Shown one piece after another: positions 38,183-50,604 of a DNA stretch of 64,000 bases; position 1 is the stretch's first letter; each line of letters begins with the position of its first letter. The notes below the pieces were generated by a model. It was not told where the DNA came from. It did no database searches and saw nothing but the letters and a program-made list of their open reading frames with translations. A program made the translations under genes and the position numbers. This DNA is from Marasmius tenuissimus (taxonomy: Eukaryota; Basidiomycota; Agaricomycetes; Agaricales; Marasmiaceae): positions 558,001 to 622,000 of the forward strand of contig JAQOTA010000068.1 of the NCBI GenBank assembly GCA_029532415.1, in the 5' to 3' direction.

Positions 38183-40179
38183 CATAAACCAACTGCCAAA
38201 AGGCGGACATGAATATCTTCCAGTTCATGGTCAGCTTTGAGATGCGCGTGTATCGGATGAGGAAGATAGCTCTGGCTATCCGAGACCTCCCTGGCACAGG
38301 TTTCAAGTGGAGATTCATCCGGATGACTGAGGTGTCGAAGTCTTTGAAATCCTCGTGGGCGACAAGCTCGGGGATGCAAGCAAGAGCGATCGGGTCCTTG
38401 GCACAGCGCTGACGTCCTTGCAAAATAAATTCCGCTTTGCTGGTGCGGGTGGTCTCGGGGTATGACAACTTCACAAAGCCCTGTCAGCCACTGTGATCAA
38501 ATGTTCCCAGCTTTGTCTGGGAGCAACGGCCGGCAATCCCATACGTATAAGACAGGCGTTCTGGCTCAGCAAGAAAAGCTGAGCGCGGCAAGGATGGGGC
38601 CGTACCGAGGGGCTCATATTCAATGTGGTCCGAACGTAGCTGAGGAATGAATCCCTGGTGCTTATCCTGAAACCGCTGCATGAGGAAGAGAAGAGCAAGG
38701 AAGGATGGTAGGTCACAAATAAAGTCGCAGCCGGTGGTTTGAATGGGACCCTCTCTATCGAAATACCAGAGACACATCGTGCTGTCTGACTTGGGAATCA
38801 AAATTATGATCCAAAAAAGCGACAAATAATAAAGATGTACCAGTGACAAGCAGATTCATGGCATGTGCTCTCGCGAACGCCGCGTTGAGTTGTTCCGCAC
38901 CATATCCAAAGGTCTGGATGACTGGATGAGCCTTACGTCCAATCTTCGGACTCTTAGAGGCAGGTTCAGCGCTGGGAGTGTGGGGTTGCTTCCTCTTATG
39001 AGACCCCTTGTTCGACGAACCTAACAAAGTCGTGAGTGAGATCACATAAATTGAGTGGGAGATTCAAACAAGGCTGGGAATGCGTACCTGCTTGTGAGGT
39101 ACTCGCAATGGAATGATCATTCATCGACCGATTATGCTTCTCCATGTAGTCTTCACAAAGATTTTCTCCAGCTCAACTCCGGAAAAAGCCTTGCCATTAC
39201 CTTCTGCAACTCTCGCAGTATAACGGCACCTCTCCAAGACCTTCAAAACGTCGTCGAGCTCCCCCAGTATCTTCTTGAATTCGACGCAGTTGAGTATAAG
39301 CTCCCATGGAATAGGTATCTTGATGGGTTGGGTAGCAAGCACATCCAGTTCGTCCTGATCAGTGGGCCGCATGATACTGAGTTGGCGTCCTGGCTTCGGG
39401 GCGTGACGTTCCTCCAACTCAGCACGACTCAGGCCAATAATGTCTGGTTTGCGCCTGTTTGAGTTGCCCATGAAATGCTTGCCTTCGATCGTCGTCGGAT
39501 CTTGCCTCTGGAACATGATGTCGGTGGGATTCAGATGCTGGATCTCATCGACGTCGACGAGTGCAAGTACGGCGAGTGCGGCATTACAGGTAGTAACGAA
39601 CGATGCATATCTCTTCCCCTCGTGAGACACAGGGCTACAGCTATTAAGCGATGGCATAGTTGAGCTCCTGGCCATCTAAAATGAAGAAGTAGAAGCTCAC
39701 TATTCGCGTAGTGCTGAGCTGATACGGAGTACATTTCTTTCCATAACTAGTCTGTCGCTCTCGTTGCGCGTCGCAGGTATCTTCCCATTCGCAATGTGAG
39801 CCATGTGCCTCATGATGTGACCTAGGACGACCGACGCATCCCCAGGATACAGGTTGGCCACAAGCACCAAGATGAAGTCTTTGAACGACACAGTATCCGT
39901 GCGTCGCATATCTTCGCGCAAATGTGGCGCCACATCGGATACTCTAAGAGGGTGTACGGTCAATCGAGCAGCATCGGAGAGGGATCAGGGTGCTAGAACC
40001 CACTGATAATCAACCATATCCTTCGAGGCCGATGCCGAGCCTTGACTGTGCAGTGTTGCCAAGTGCAACTCGGAATGGGGTGTGGCCTTTCCCTTGGGTG
40101 GAGTCGTTGGAGGTGCAACAGACTCCTCGTTCGTCGGAACGTTAGAATGAGAGCCAGTGGGTGAGGGAGGTCGTGACAT
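38183..40179 (-). pseudogene. FunK1-type protein kinase, N-terminal half
   Basis: Starts MSRPPSP at 40179. Several exons with short introns carry the FunK1 N-terminal domain: FKDFILVLV, the RRKPDIIGL segment, ELILNCVEFKK, then QTFGYGAEQL, LWYFDREGPIQTTG with DLPSFLALL, and a glycine-loop-like YGIAGRCS. A TGA at 38484-38486 interrupts the frame. The same frame continues with GFVKLSYPE (lysine strand), IPELVAHEDFKDF and AIFLIRYTRISKL. The last exon ends WQLVYG at a GTGAGT donor (38177-38182). In complete FunK1 proteins the next residues are a H-Y-x-L-W segment and the catalytic loop. These are missing here but present at about 25360 on the same strand. Broken gene. Confidence 0.75.
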
Positions 40180-40229
40180 ACTTGGTCGGGCTTTGAGTAG
40201 CCAAAAGCAGGCTGCTTATATACTTTCAA

Positions 40230-42140
40230 TGTACTGTAAAGACCACGGAGAATTGATGCCTGAGATTGGACAAGTGGACGAAAAAATGCGGCTAGTGCCT
40301 ACCCGTCGAAATGGGAAAGAACAAGAGCCGCTGTGATTATGTAACATTGCCAGCCTGAGGCGCATGGACTGGTGTACGTACGGATTTGATTCGTCAATTG
40401 ATGAACAAGTCAACACCTGATCTTTTTCCACGATGTTGCTTCCCAGTTGCTCCGCCTTTGACAAGCATTTGAGGACAACAGTCATTCATGAGAGACCGCT
40501 ATCCCAACTGGAAAAACAAATGCACATCCATTTTTTGATGAGAAGATTCGAATGGATGAATCACTTAGCCACTCGGATCAGTCACCGAATTCTGGCGCCT
40601 TGAAACGACGAACCCACGTGTTTAGTAGGTATATTGGATGATGGACCTGTTTTTCTCCTGAATTCAGCATGATTTGAGGGACCCCCGGAGTCATTGATAC
40701 CGGGTATTCCTCGGTGTATTACTGACTGGGCAGTTTCGCCGCACTTAACCCTTAGGTCGCCTTGGGTGAACGGTTGATGGTCGAGAATTTATCGATGCCT
40801 CAAAAACCAGCCGCGGGTATGCATAGAATCTGAATATCATTTGACCACTTCCTTGGCTCATTGAGACCTCGTTTGGGCATACAAAAATCAGATGCGAGGA
40901 CAGAGATCGGGACACTGAAAAGGTCGCTACCAAATCGAGTCTGGATCGGGGGTTCATCCTTTATATGCATACTGAGTGTCGGATAGGTGCAGCAGAATAT
41001 GGAACCAATCTATTGTTCGATTCTTCATGGATCTATGACTCGAGAATGACTCCCATTTGCGGGAAGGAGAACAAGAGCCTCGTGTACACACGTTGTAGGA
41101 AGCGCCTACAATAACGACAGCAATATCACGGCCCTCGGACTGGAGTGAGTGAGGTCCATTTGTATCACGCAGTCCTGAACCATCGACAACAACCGCAAAA
41201 TCTCACGGTAGTTGGGGATGGTTGTGCTCGCCACAGTAGGACAAGATAGTATGAAGCTCACAAATAGAGCACACGATCGTGCTACCGTCCGAGAGGCGGA
41301 AACAAGCTGAACAGAGTAAAAGCAAACATATCAACAACATTATCTACACAGGGCCCATCGAAAGAAGCCATTCGATTCCGGAAAGACTTCTTGCGGTATT
41401 TTCTGATAGACGCCAACCGGACTCCAACAGAACGACCTCGGAAGATGTGAACTCGTTGTTAATCTTGATGCATATCATAGTAGGAGACGTCCAAGTAGAC
41501 GCTGATTCAGGGCGGATGCAGTTGTAGAGTCAATAGAAGCCAAGAGACCCCCTAATCCTATCTAGAAGCGAATCCTCCGATATGGCGAGATGTAGGGCAG
41601 CCTGGGCATGTGAACATTCAGTTACACTTGACACCCACGCTCTGTTGTAGAGCTCTTGATGCTAGTTTATTGTCCAGATGAACTAGAACAAGACGCACGA
41701 GCTGAGGGTTGAACGTGCTGAGTGCGGGTATTCAAATGAAGATCGACACCCGGGATTTCATAGAGGTAGGAGCAGGTGTGGTCGTGGCTATTACTTATTC
41801 CCAAGCCCGCCTTTTTAGTTCAGTAGTGGCGATACAGGTCTGCGTCGTAAGGAAGTAAGAGTGGCGAGCTCGAAACGAAGGGATGGTTCAGTCAATGTGT
41901 GCTTGGCTGAGAACTTGAGACGAGGAATCTCTGTGAATTCCGTCCTTATTTGAGATATCGAACCTACATTCCATGTGTTAGGCGTAGTAACAGCCGCCGC
42001 TCGCATTTGAGACCCCAAGCCCCAGAGAAATCCACGACGTCCTTTGTGGTGAAGACTGTTCCGAAACCGCCCACAAACTAATACGGCCAGGCCTTGGCAA
42101 CAAGACGTACGAGGAGAGGGCTAATATTGAAGGCAACGCC
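40230..42140. other. Intergenic region with possible decayed exons
   Basis: No supported gene. A minus-strand open stretch at about 41345-41530 (TMICIKINNEF, LLESGWRLSENTARSL) could be an exon of the unrecognised family that follows, but no splice partners were found. Confidence 0.35.
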
Positions 42141-42146
42141 GACTAA

Positions 42147-42650
42147 CTAGAAAGGCATCAAGCTTTAGTTGGTAGTAGCACGAAAGGGAAGTGTTGGCGG
42201 TAGCTTTCTCGTCAATACGACGGAAGGAAAGTAAACATAACTGTACACGTAGACTCGGCGGAATATGGCTGCGATGTTCATAGCCTTACGACAGTAGTCG
42301 AGACGGAGGTAAAGATAAGGATATTGGGTGAGAAAACATTGTTTGGCGGTGGTCGTTTGTGCGGGACGAGTTGTATGCACATTTCTCGGAACGGACCCTG
42401 ACATGGAGCATGTTTTGTACGCCTCCTCGTATCCTGGCTCATCGCTTTCATCAGAAAATTTACTATACGAGATCATGTCAGAGATATTGAGGAGCCAGGG
42501 GAACGAGCCACAGAAATGATAGCAAGATATGGAAAGGGGATAAAAGTGACCAAGAGGAGTAACGACAGTCCCCATACCATCCAGTACGCTCTATCCTCTT
42601 CGTTTAGGCCTCTCCTTTCGGTCTAGGTGATGGAGACGGAAGAAGTATGA
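42147..42650 (-). CDS. Membrane-protein gene fragment, paralogue of 22963-23480
   Basis: The minus strand reads AYWMVWGLS, a hydrophobic stretch (LLLLVTFIPFPYLAIISV) in one frame, and then an acidic segment DESDEPGYEEAYKTCS continuing to a stop at 42165. The block at 22963-23480 has the same plan at about two-thirds identity by eye. It lies just downstream of the gene at 42856-45280 and could be its last exons or a separate partial copy. Function unknown. Confidence 0.35.
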
Positions 42651-42855
42651 ATGATTCGCGAACTTCAACCTCTTTCCCTCCCACGTTTTCTTTGCGCCTC
42701 GTCGAGTGCTAGACGGGTTCCGAGTCAACGATTGCTGTTGAATCTTCGGAATATCCAAGACCACTACTCATGTATGTTGACCATTCCGTGCTAAGCATCC
42801 CACCGGCTGACCGGCTAATATCTCTTAACGCGTCGCAACGGTATGCCCGTGCAGT

Positions 42856-45280
42856 CTAGTCCAGCTCCCAGCATTCAAGCAACATACATTGCCCAACCTT
42901 GAGACCGAGAATAAACACAATAGCCACAACAGATATAATCACCAACGCCAGCTGGAAAAAGCTGGCAAAGGATGCATGGATCTCAGACGCTGAAATAGCC
43001 CCGTCTGGTAAAGTTCTGAGTGAAATAAAACCAGTTGTCATATTGATGCACGTACTGGCGGTCTCCTTTGTGGGCCTGTCGGGGAACTTTCCTTGTTCTT
43101 GTGACGCGAACCGAGCATCTTTGAAAGTGGCTGATCAACAAGTATTCAAGGTGAGAAAATATGGTTTCCATGCGATGAACGGCTTATACTCACAATCCAA
43201 ATGCAAAGATGGATCTTTGCTTGAAGGCAATACAACATCAACATCAACTACTCGTGCGTCATGAGGGTCGGCTGCAAATTACCGTTGGCAAATCACACAT
43301 CCTCGAATAAAGTATCACTCACCATGTATCAATTCGGGATATCCACGCTCACGTGCATATTGTCTCCCATCCATGTTGTAGTTCCTCAAGCGGAAAAGAT
43401 CTCGGATGCAATCATACCGATGACTAGTCCGAAAAGAACTAATCCATTCCTCCGGTACCAACTTGGGAATACCAAATTCCAACCAATTCTCCTCGGGAAT
43501 GATCTCCTTTCCTTGTGGGTCGCGAGACCAGTAAAATAGAGGGGTAGGAAGTGGGTGGCGTACACAGTGCATGTTATTGACAGATTCGACGAGTATAGGT
43601 GGAACGAACAAGTAGGCCGGCACTGAATGTGTCGTCGGGTTCGAAGAGAAGGTGCCTTGGAGCCGGAATCCTACTTCCTCAATATACACTAGGCAGTGGA
43701 ATGGTAGAGAGAAGAGGATGGCATCAGAATCCAGGTGGAAAATAGGTTACGAGCTTCGAGAGCAACTTACTGAGATCCTCGATGTCACTGCAGTCATCGC
43801 AAAAACGGAGTGACTGGCAAAGGTAGGCGCAACGAAGTCGGTTCTCTTGATTCTCTGGCATGCGCAAGCCAAAATTGAGGCCCGCTCGCACATCGCCATT
43901 TTTGTGGAATGAAAGATCGACACGCCAGGGTACTGAGCTCGTCAACAAATGAAAGGCAAAGCTCATCAGTTGACATACCTGAGCTGGAGTATTTTGCTTT
44001 GATGTCGGGGTTTGTGCTCTTGCAAAACCACTGCGGGGGAGGCGTGGAAGCAAAGTGAGCAAGGATCCCAGGCTGGGTTCTTTCGATGACAGCCCCGAAT
44101 GTTAGAAGGCTATGTCGTTTGAAATAGTACGACTGATTGGTCCACCTCCCTTCAAATGATGCAATCAGGTACAGCGCGTCGCCAAAGTTTTTCTCAACGC
44201 AGGTGACAATTTCCGTGGAATTAAGCAATGGACGGCTGTCTTGGGTCAGCGGGGGTCGGTGATTGTGCAATGGTCGGAGAGTGGTTACACTCGGTGGTGA
44301 GAGCATGATGGAAGTCGGATCATAGTGCCAGGTCAGGGTTGTAGCGTTGATTGACCAGTCCTCCCAACGGCGTGTAACCTGCCTACTCTCATGAACCGGT
44401 CGATGCTATTGGAAATAACCACTCACTGGAAATGCAAGAGTCTTGTCGCTGCGCAGAGATTGGATTGCGATTCCCTACAAACTCTATTCAGCCGGGGCAA
44501 TAAGCTCAAGGGGTGAACGTACAAATGTATAATCAAGGTAGTAATATACAATCCTATTGTTTTCCAAATGCCGACGAGCAAACTGGTCTCCGTTTGCCAG
44601 ATCTATCTAGCGTTTTAGCGCGTACAATCAATAATCCCCACAGAAAACTCACCGTCATGCGTAATCAACGTTGACAGGTTGGAGCCACCGAGGGCAAAGA
44701 GTTGAGTGAGGAGTGGCGACCTGGACGATGTATCACCATGATGACATCTGAAACGGCCACCGACCAACATACCGCGTCGACGTCGCCGCTCGTAGGATAC
44801 TGTCCAACACCTGGCCCTAATCAATAACACCATAATCTCTGCAAAAGTTGACGAATACCGATTTGAATCTCTCCGCATCACTGTCATCCACCGGTTCGAG
44901 CATTGTTGCCGTGAATACTCCTCCAATGCCGACGACATTCGCCGTTTGTTTCGTTGTTCTGATTTTGACTACCTGCGATTCCGATGATGTCGATGCATCC
45001 CCTTCAGGCTTGATTTCAACGGACACGACATCCGATGAGAGATGGTGTCGAAGAATAAGGTCACCATCAATGATCCGTCGAAAAGTCCTCCCATACTAGA
45101 CTCGAGAATCAGCACACAGAGTGATTATAGACTACTGCGTACACGTACCAGAGTTACCTCTCTCCCGCCGTGTGTGCATCCGTAATTGATATGCGTAGTC
45201 GCATTGCCAGCCACGGTCTGAAAACTGGCATGAGGACCTATAGTCATGCCTTGGGCATGCTGAAAATACGTCGGGTTCAT
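42856..45280 (-). CDS. Modular unrecognised membrane protein, gene A
   Basis: I do not know its function. Start MNPTYFQHAQGMTIG at 45280. Exon 1 is 132 nt (45149-45280) and exon 2 is 237 nt (44859-45095, with GRTFRRIIDGDL and STSSESQVV). Short exons then give SPLLTQLFALGGSN and LITHDG. A further part has [61 protein letters not shown] and DGRQYARERGYPEL, and near the end a hydrophobic helix (LALVIISVVAIVFILGL) before a stop at 42856. Exons 1 and 2 match gene B (50605-51737) in sequence and, for exon 2, in exact length. The layout of the first part loosely recalls a kinase N-lobe without its lysine (inference). The last exon junctions are by eye. Confidence 0.55.
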
Positions 45281-45299
45281 AGTGAAGCGATGAAGAGCC

Positions 45300-46140
45300 A
45301 AAGCGAGGTACGGGAAAGGATCAAAGGGGCTGTACCTGAGAGGACAAGGTTTTATAGGGAAGCGCAGCTCACCTCGTGTTCATCTCCTTCGGCCCGACCT
45401 TCCTGTTATGGTCACTTTTGTAGACGGTTTTTTATTTTTTGTTTTACCCCCTTGGTTCTGACAGCTGTCCCAATAATTCTGGCCCAAGTTATGTAAAGCA
45501 AGTTTTGAGATTCTCCGTACTCAAGATTTCTGTCTAGCGTACAAATAAAGTGTGATCCCCTACAGTCTATTGAATGCAAAATGAATGACTAGTACCACGA
45601 CCGTACCGAATTGGGTGATATTCTGTTTGTACACTACACAAAGATCCTGAGCACGGAGAACCCCAAAACTTGCTAGAATTATCGGGACAGCTGGGAGCCT
45701 AAAGTTGTGAGTCCTGACAACGTTTTATTAGATCCTTTTTCGGTTCGAACCCCTCTTGGGGTTGGAAAGGCGCAGGCTGCGCTGCGCAGCAAAGCCAACG
45801 GATATACAGCCTTGATCGTCACGTCCAGATCTGGAGGACCGTTTTGCTCTATTAACTGAATTCGCATTAGTAGAGGTCTTGACGTGAAAAATAAGCCAAG
45901 TAGGGTCACGACTCACCTGTAGCTGCGCGCTTTTCAATACGATGGTAGAGTTCACCGGAAAAGTTCTGAAGTTTTCTGGGATGAGTCCCTCCCAAACATT
46001 ATGGTATACTTGCAGTGAAAGGTTTCAATAGCATAAAGGGCACAGCGCGTCCCCAGCCCTGAAACGAGGTGGAGATAGTCCGTCGTGATTACTGTCAAAA
46101 TAAGTCCGCGTGTTTCTTGCTCCGTCTGGCCACTGTCGCC
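45300..46140. other. Region upstream of gene A
   Basis: Promoter region of gene A plus a minus-strand open stretch at 45679-45955 with DPTWLIF, which resembles GDPCWLIM at 23720. This suggests another fragment of the same membrane-protein family. A hairpin AACCCCTCTTGGGGTT lies near 45748. Confidence 0.35.
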
Positions 46141-46148
46141 GTCTCAAT

Positions 46149-46803
46149 CTAACGCAGAATTCTTTCCCCCATCAAAATCCGTGCGTGTCCGAAGTTGCTG
46201 GTAGGTACACAATATCTCAAAAACATCTCTATCACTCCTGTTATCTCGTTCATCTTCTCGATATCAGGCTGGCGACTGTCAGCTGACGACCAGGAGAACG
46301 AAGAATCACGGACCACCTCAGGTTCAATGCCCGATCCAACAAAGCGTATTGAGAGAAGGCATGTCAAGTTAGAGCGAAGCAACGAGCAGGAACGGTAAAG
46401 TAGATTTAACGTACTTATCAATCACATAGAAGTGGAATATTAAAGTTACTGCACCGAAGATAGTCCATCGTAAATATGAGAACCTGAACCAAAAGGATCA
46501 AGCAGGTACATCATACTGCCAGATTCGCCTCACGGGAACGTGCACTCTTGATCTCACCATGTCCCCACAGAGCGATTCCGTGTATTCAGACACGGTGTGA
46601 TCCCCGAATTCGAAAGCCTGGGCTTCAGTAGACCGAGGAGTTACCGCAGCGGCGTCCTGAGCAACTCCACCAGTAAGACTGATTCTTCTAGCGCCTGTAT
46701 CGCTGAAAGGATGGAATGGTAGCTCGCAATGGATGGCGATCAACACCCAAGTCCTGACATCAATGATCTTTGGGAGGGATAGCAAAGGCCTTCGTGGAAG
46801 CAA
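46149..46803 (-). CDS. Possible partial gene, unrecognised, membrane-anchored
   Basis: Two open stretches on the minus strand. The first (46803-46498) has TWVLIAIHCELPFHPFSDTG and DMVRSRVHVPVRR. Near 46430-46495 another frame encodes a hydrophobic helix (RWTIFGAVTLIFHFYVID) that ends at a possible donor. The second open stretch (46421-46149) ends with a Ser-rich region and MGERILR. The plan, an extracellular-looking part followed by one helix and a hydrophilic tail, resembles the end of gene A. The N-terminus was not found. It may be a truncated paralogue. Confidence 0.3.
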
Positions 46804-46809
46804 AAGGAA

Positions 46810-49430
46810 GAAAGGCAGCAGGAGTCATTTACGCACTAAGGCCCTCCCTCCCCTTCGTCCCGTGGGTAGCCTCCCTTCCCTTTGCCTCAGTCTAGCGTTT
46901 CCACGACCGATTGTTCGTCCCTTGTGCAGCTTCAGTCCAGCCTCAATGCCTACGTTCGATTCTTCAACAACGTAAAGGCGTCTTGTTCGCTCGTCGTGCT
47001 TCGTGCTTTGGGTCTAGGCCGGTCAAGACAGGTACAAGCACCTGAGACGGCATCTCGGTGTGACCGGTGGGTACATCACCTGGCAGGGTGACCCTCGATT
47101 CGGAATAGAAAGGAAAGAGAAGGGAAGGTGACCGGTACGGTGAAGCTTCTGGATGCAAAACCCAGGATTGTGGAACCTAGATGCGGGTTACGAGAGACGG
47201 AGTGGGGGGATTGGCCCCCTATTGCCGGAGTGAGGATGTGTCAACTAAAGATGTAATTCGTTCCCTCCCTGGATTGAGAAAGTAGGGCCCTCATACGCCA
47301 CCGTACCGTCTATCTCGGCTATCTCTGATGGTCATATCTCGACCAAGGGGAGGAGGAGCGGGAACGATCATGATCTGAGATGGGCCTTACGTCGAGTCCT
47401 TCGTTTCCAAGTAGCTCTGACATATTATCAAGCTGAACACGGAGAATACGTCCTGGCGAACATCCAAGAGCTCGCTACCCTGTGATTCCCGGATAGAGAC
47501 AGGGATTTTGAGGTGCTTCTCATCAATGCCAACTCGATACTAAAGAGCACGCGAGAGCTAACGCCTATTCTGGAGACAATGCAGGCAGGCTGGGCAAACG
47601 CCGAAGTGTGGTTGGGGGGGAGAACATGTGGGTATCTTTGGCGTCACCGGAAAGGAAACTGCCGGCGAGCACATATGGAGATGGCTGGTGGGTGGCCCCA
47701 AAGCTCTGTGCGTGTATGGATGGGTTCGAGATTGAGTATTCCATGGTCGCTCCCAAATTTCGAACATCAAAGTCGCTTGCCGTCTGGTGAAATAGCACGA
47801 GTCTACCAGCACTACCCCTCCTCTCAAAGGTTCCCTATGCTCACCATACACCGTTGACCCTACTTCCCGCCGGTGATATGGCCAAGTAAGTAGCTATCAG
47901 GCTTGCGCAGTGAGTTCCGGTTCAGAGCAGCAGGTTTGCCGTCGCCTTAGCTTCTGGGTATGTTGCAGGCGAGATCAAGAGTAACATCAGTAGCAACGCT
48001 ACGGCTCACGCCATATGAGGCCGTTAAGACGGTGCGAAAGGGTGTATATGTCCTGTGTTGGTGGATACGAAAAATGTGGGTGACGTAGCTGTGCATGGGA
48101 GCGTAACAAAACGGAATTGGCGATGTTGGCGGTAGGAAAGCAAGTGATGAATATGAATGGCCTCTACTGCTGTGGTCATGATGATACCCGTGGCAACAGA
48201 GAGGAGAATATAGGTGGTGAGCGCAAGAGCCGACACTCAGTAGAGTGACGGGATATGAGCCGCATCGGTTCGTGATTCTCGAGATCTGGACGCAGACCAA
48301 TCGCTGGCACTGATTGTTTATGAGGTTAGTTATCAAACATTGCACATTATAGCAAAGAAACGAAGAAAACGAGTGGCGAACAATAAGAATAGAATGAAGA
48401 ACGAAGGAGGATAGCTTACCCCGCAGAGTTCCTCAGAAACCTACAACGCCAGCCGACCCTCGTTGATACTTAAAGTCCAAAACGATTGGTCTTGGTCGTA
48501 GTGAATGGCCGTCTTCCAGATTGTCAGCGAAATGCTCGTCAGGCTGAGTATCCTCTTCTGCACCAACACGCATTTCGTGCGCTAGAAGGTGTAAAGAAAG
48601 ATGAAATTAGGATAGGAAGAGATGAGACGAGTCAAAGTAGACACACCAGAGACTCAATAAGCCACCTCGCAATCGTATTCTCCAATGACAATCATTCTTG
48701 GTTCGGAGCTTTGAGGATAGTCAGATGCGCGAAGATTCAAGAAAGGTATCGAAAACATAAAACATACCGTAAGGTTTGATCCTACTACTCGCAACACGTC
48801 CTGTCTTCACTGATTACGCTCCAGCAGACCTATCGAGGAATGGAGTTTTCGTTTGGATGCAGGTATCCGCGAGGGAGAAGGTGACATTGGTTCGTATCAG
48901 CCGCAGGCGCACAACATACAAACCGTTTCTCGAGCTGAGGGTTCGACGAAACGGAAAAGACATGCAAGTCAAAGGGAGAGAACGCGAGCGCCCAATAAGC
49001 GGCAAAACCTCCGGTTCCGGCCCGATATCCATTAGTTCACCGGCCGGGAGCAGATCTGAACCGGCGCTCCTGAATTTGCATCACCGCCTTTTTCTTCGAT
49101 ACCTTCTTGTAGTCTTGTCGTACGAACTCGTTGCCGCCACTCTCCTCTCAGCAACACTATCTATCCTCGTTTTGGATTCCGAGAAACTACGAAGCCTGTC
49201 GACCAACTGCCAACAACCGCCGGTGCCTTTCCAAGCTTAGTGACCAAACCCTTCCCAGTCGACGAGGCGATGCAAGTTCTGCAGGACCAGTAGTAGCGGG
49301 TTGTCGACACTTCAATTTATGGCACTCAAAGTTGAAGCACGTCAGCACATCCTCGGTCTTATAACGACGTTGTTCATACTTGAAAAGATCCCACCACGAC
49401 ACGCAACGTCGTTCCCCTCCTCTAGTGAAG
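46810..49430. other. Region without a nameable gene
   Basis: Short frames on both strands. The minus-strand stretches at 47565-47798 and 47947-48345 have plausible composition, the latter ending SVATDVTLDLACNIP with a possible signal-like segment at 48236, but no motif or splice chain could be confirmed. Confidence 0.3.
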
Positions 49431-49436
49431 ATTCTC

Positions 49437-50036
49437 ATGCCTTCTTCCGCATCATTTCTATCTGCCTACCTTTTACAGCTCTTTGCGAAAAGGATGGCAC
49501 AACCCGCCAACACGAGATATATAGAAAATAAATCAAGAGGGGGGGGAAGGGGGAAGGACAACAAACACTCTTCAAAACCACTTCAAGTTCACCTCAAACA
49601 CCTCCGAGTCCACCCTAAACACCTCCCAATCCACATCAAACATCTCCAAGGCCCCATCAAACACCACTACTCTCGTCCGCGCCTTGCCCTCTCCCAAAGG
49701 ACACCTACCGAATGGGCGGAACCTTTTGACTTTCTATATCCATCATCCGCGAAGTGTATCAACCTTTTCGGAATGGGCTGTAATGATACGACCTGCATAA
49801 GCCTGAAGGAACGGAAAACACTAAAACATCTTCGCGGTCACTTCTCCCACATAGAACAAGGCCACAAAACATGTGAAAGCGTCTATAAGCCTCGTGCTGT
49901 AGCCTATACTCATTGGAACGTGTATCAATGCAGCCATTCTGTCGAAACATTTTACTTATTATCTCGAACCGCCCCGAAGATCAGTAGAAGCGATCCAGCT
50001 CGAATGGATCGGCCCTTCTTTCGTCTCGATGGATAG
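49437..50036 (+). CDS. Possible zinc-finger-like protein with 7-residue repeats
   Basis: Open frame from the ATG at 49437 (MPSSASF). It starts with a hydrophobic stretch and then has four imperfect 7-residue repeats (HLKHLRV, HPKHLPI, HIKHLQG, PIKHH) coded by about 21-base tandem units (49577-49670). After these comes a Cys/His-rich segment (KCINLFGMGCNDTTC, then LKHLRGHFSHIEQGH) in which Cys and His spacing resembles a degenerate C2H2 finger. Basidiomycete C2H2-like proteins are common, but the fit is loose. No intron or regulatory signal supports it. Confidence 0.25.
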   Translation: MPSSASFLSAYLLQLFAKRMAQPANTRYIENKSRGGGRGKDNKHSSKPLQVHLKHLRVHPKHLPIHIKHLQGPIKHHYSRPRLALSQRTPTEWAEPFDFLYPSSAKCINLFGMGCNDTTCISLKERKTLKHLRGHFSHIEQGHKTCESVYKPRAVAYTHWNVYQCSHSVETFYLLSRTAPKISRSDPARMDRPFFRLDG

Positions 50037-50604
50037 ATGATGTCCAGCATACCTCGATGCATTTCCCTCATAAACCCCTTCCATACCTTCTCTTCCCCAT
50101 CCACGTACTCAGACCAATACCCTTCCAGCTACCAAAAAAGCAATGGACTCGCCCTGACCGGGACCAACCGCACTTCGTTCTTGTATAGTATGACTTCCCG
50201 GCGAATGGCTCTTCAAAAGCTACAACACCGAACCTGTGTACCTTGACTATCAGCGAGCCCATGTCGGTTATTCAATCTTGTTGTATGCATGTACCAGGGT
50301 CCTCGGTGGGCCAACTCACGAACAAAATCAAACGGCATAACCATCATCTGAGCTCAAGGGCGCTTGGAACTCAGAGCGCTAATGACGACTCGCAGTCGAG
50401 CGCTCCACGAATTTCAGCGAATGCAGGCACAATCGCCAACAGGATGGTACTTTCTTCCAGTGACCCTAACAATACTAGAAGCTGGTGTTCTGTCTCCTTT
50501 CCGAAGTCAAATTCCTGTTTGATCGGCGTGGTAGTTAAATAATGTACTTTGGTAGTGAAATCTATAATATCAGTCCGTTGGACTTCACTACAACGAAGGA
50601 AAGG

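Noticed and set aside
45740..45790. GGTTCGAACCCC sequence resembling a tRNA T arm
   Set aside because: It is part of a simple hairpin (AACCCCTCTTGGGGTT) with no other tRNA parts nearby.
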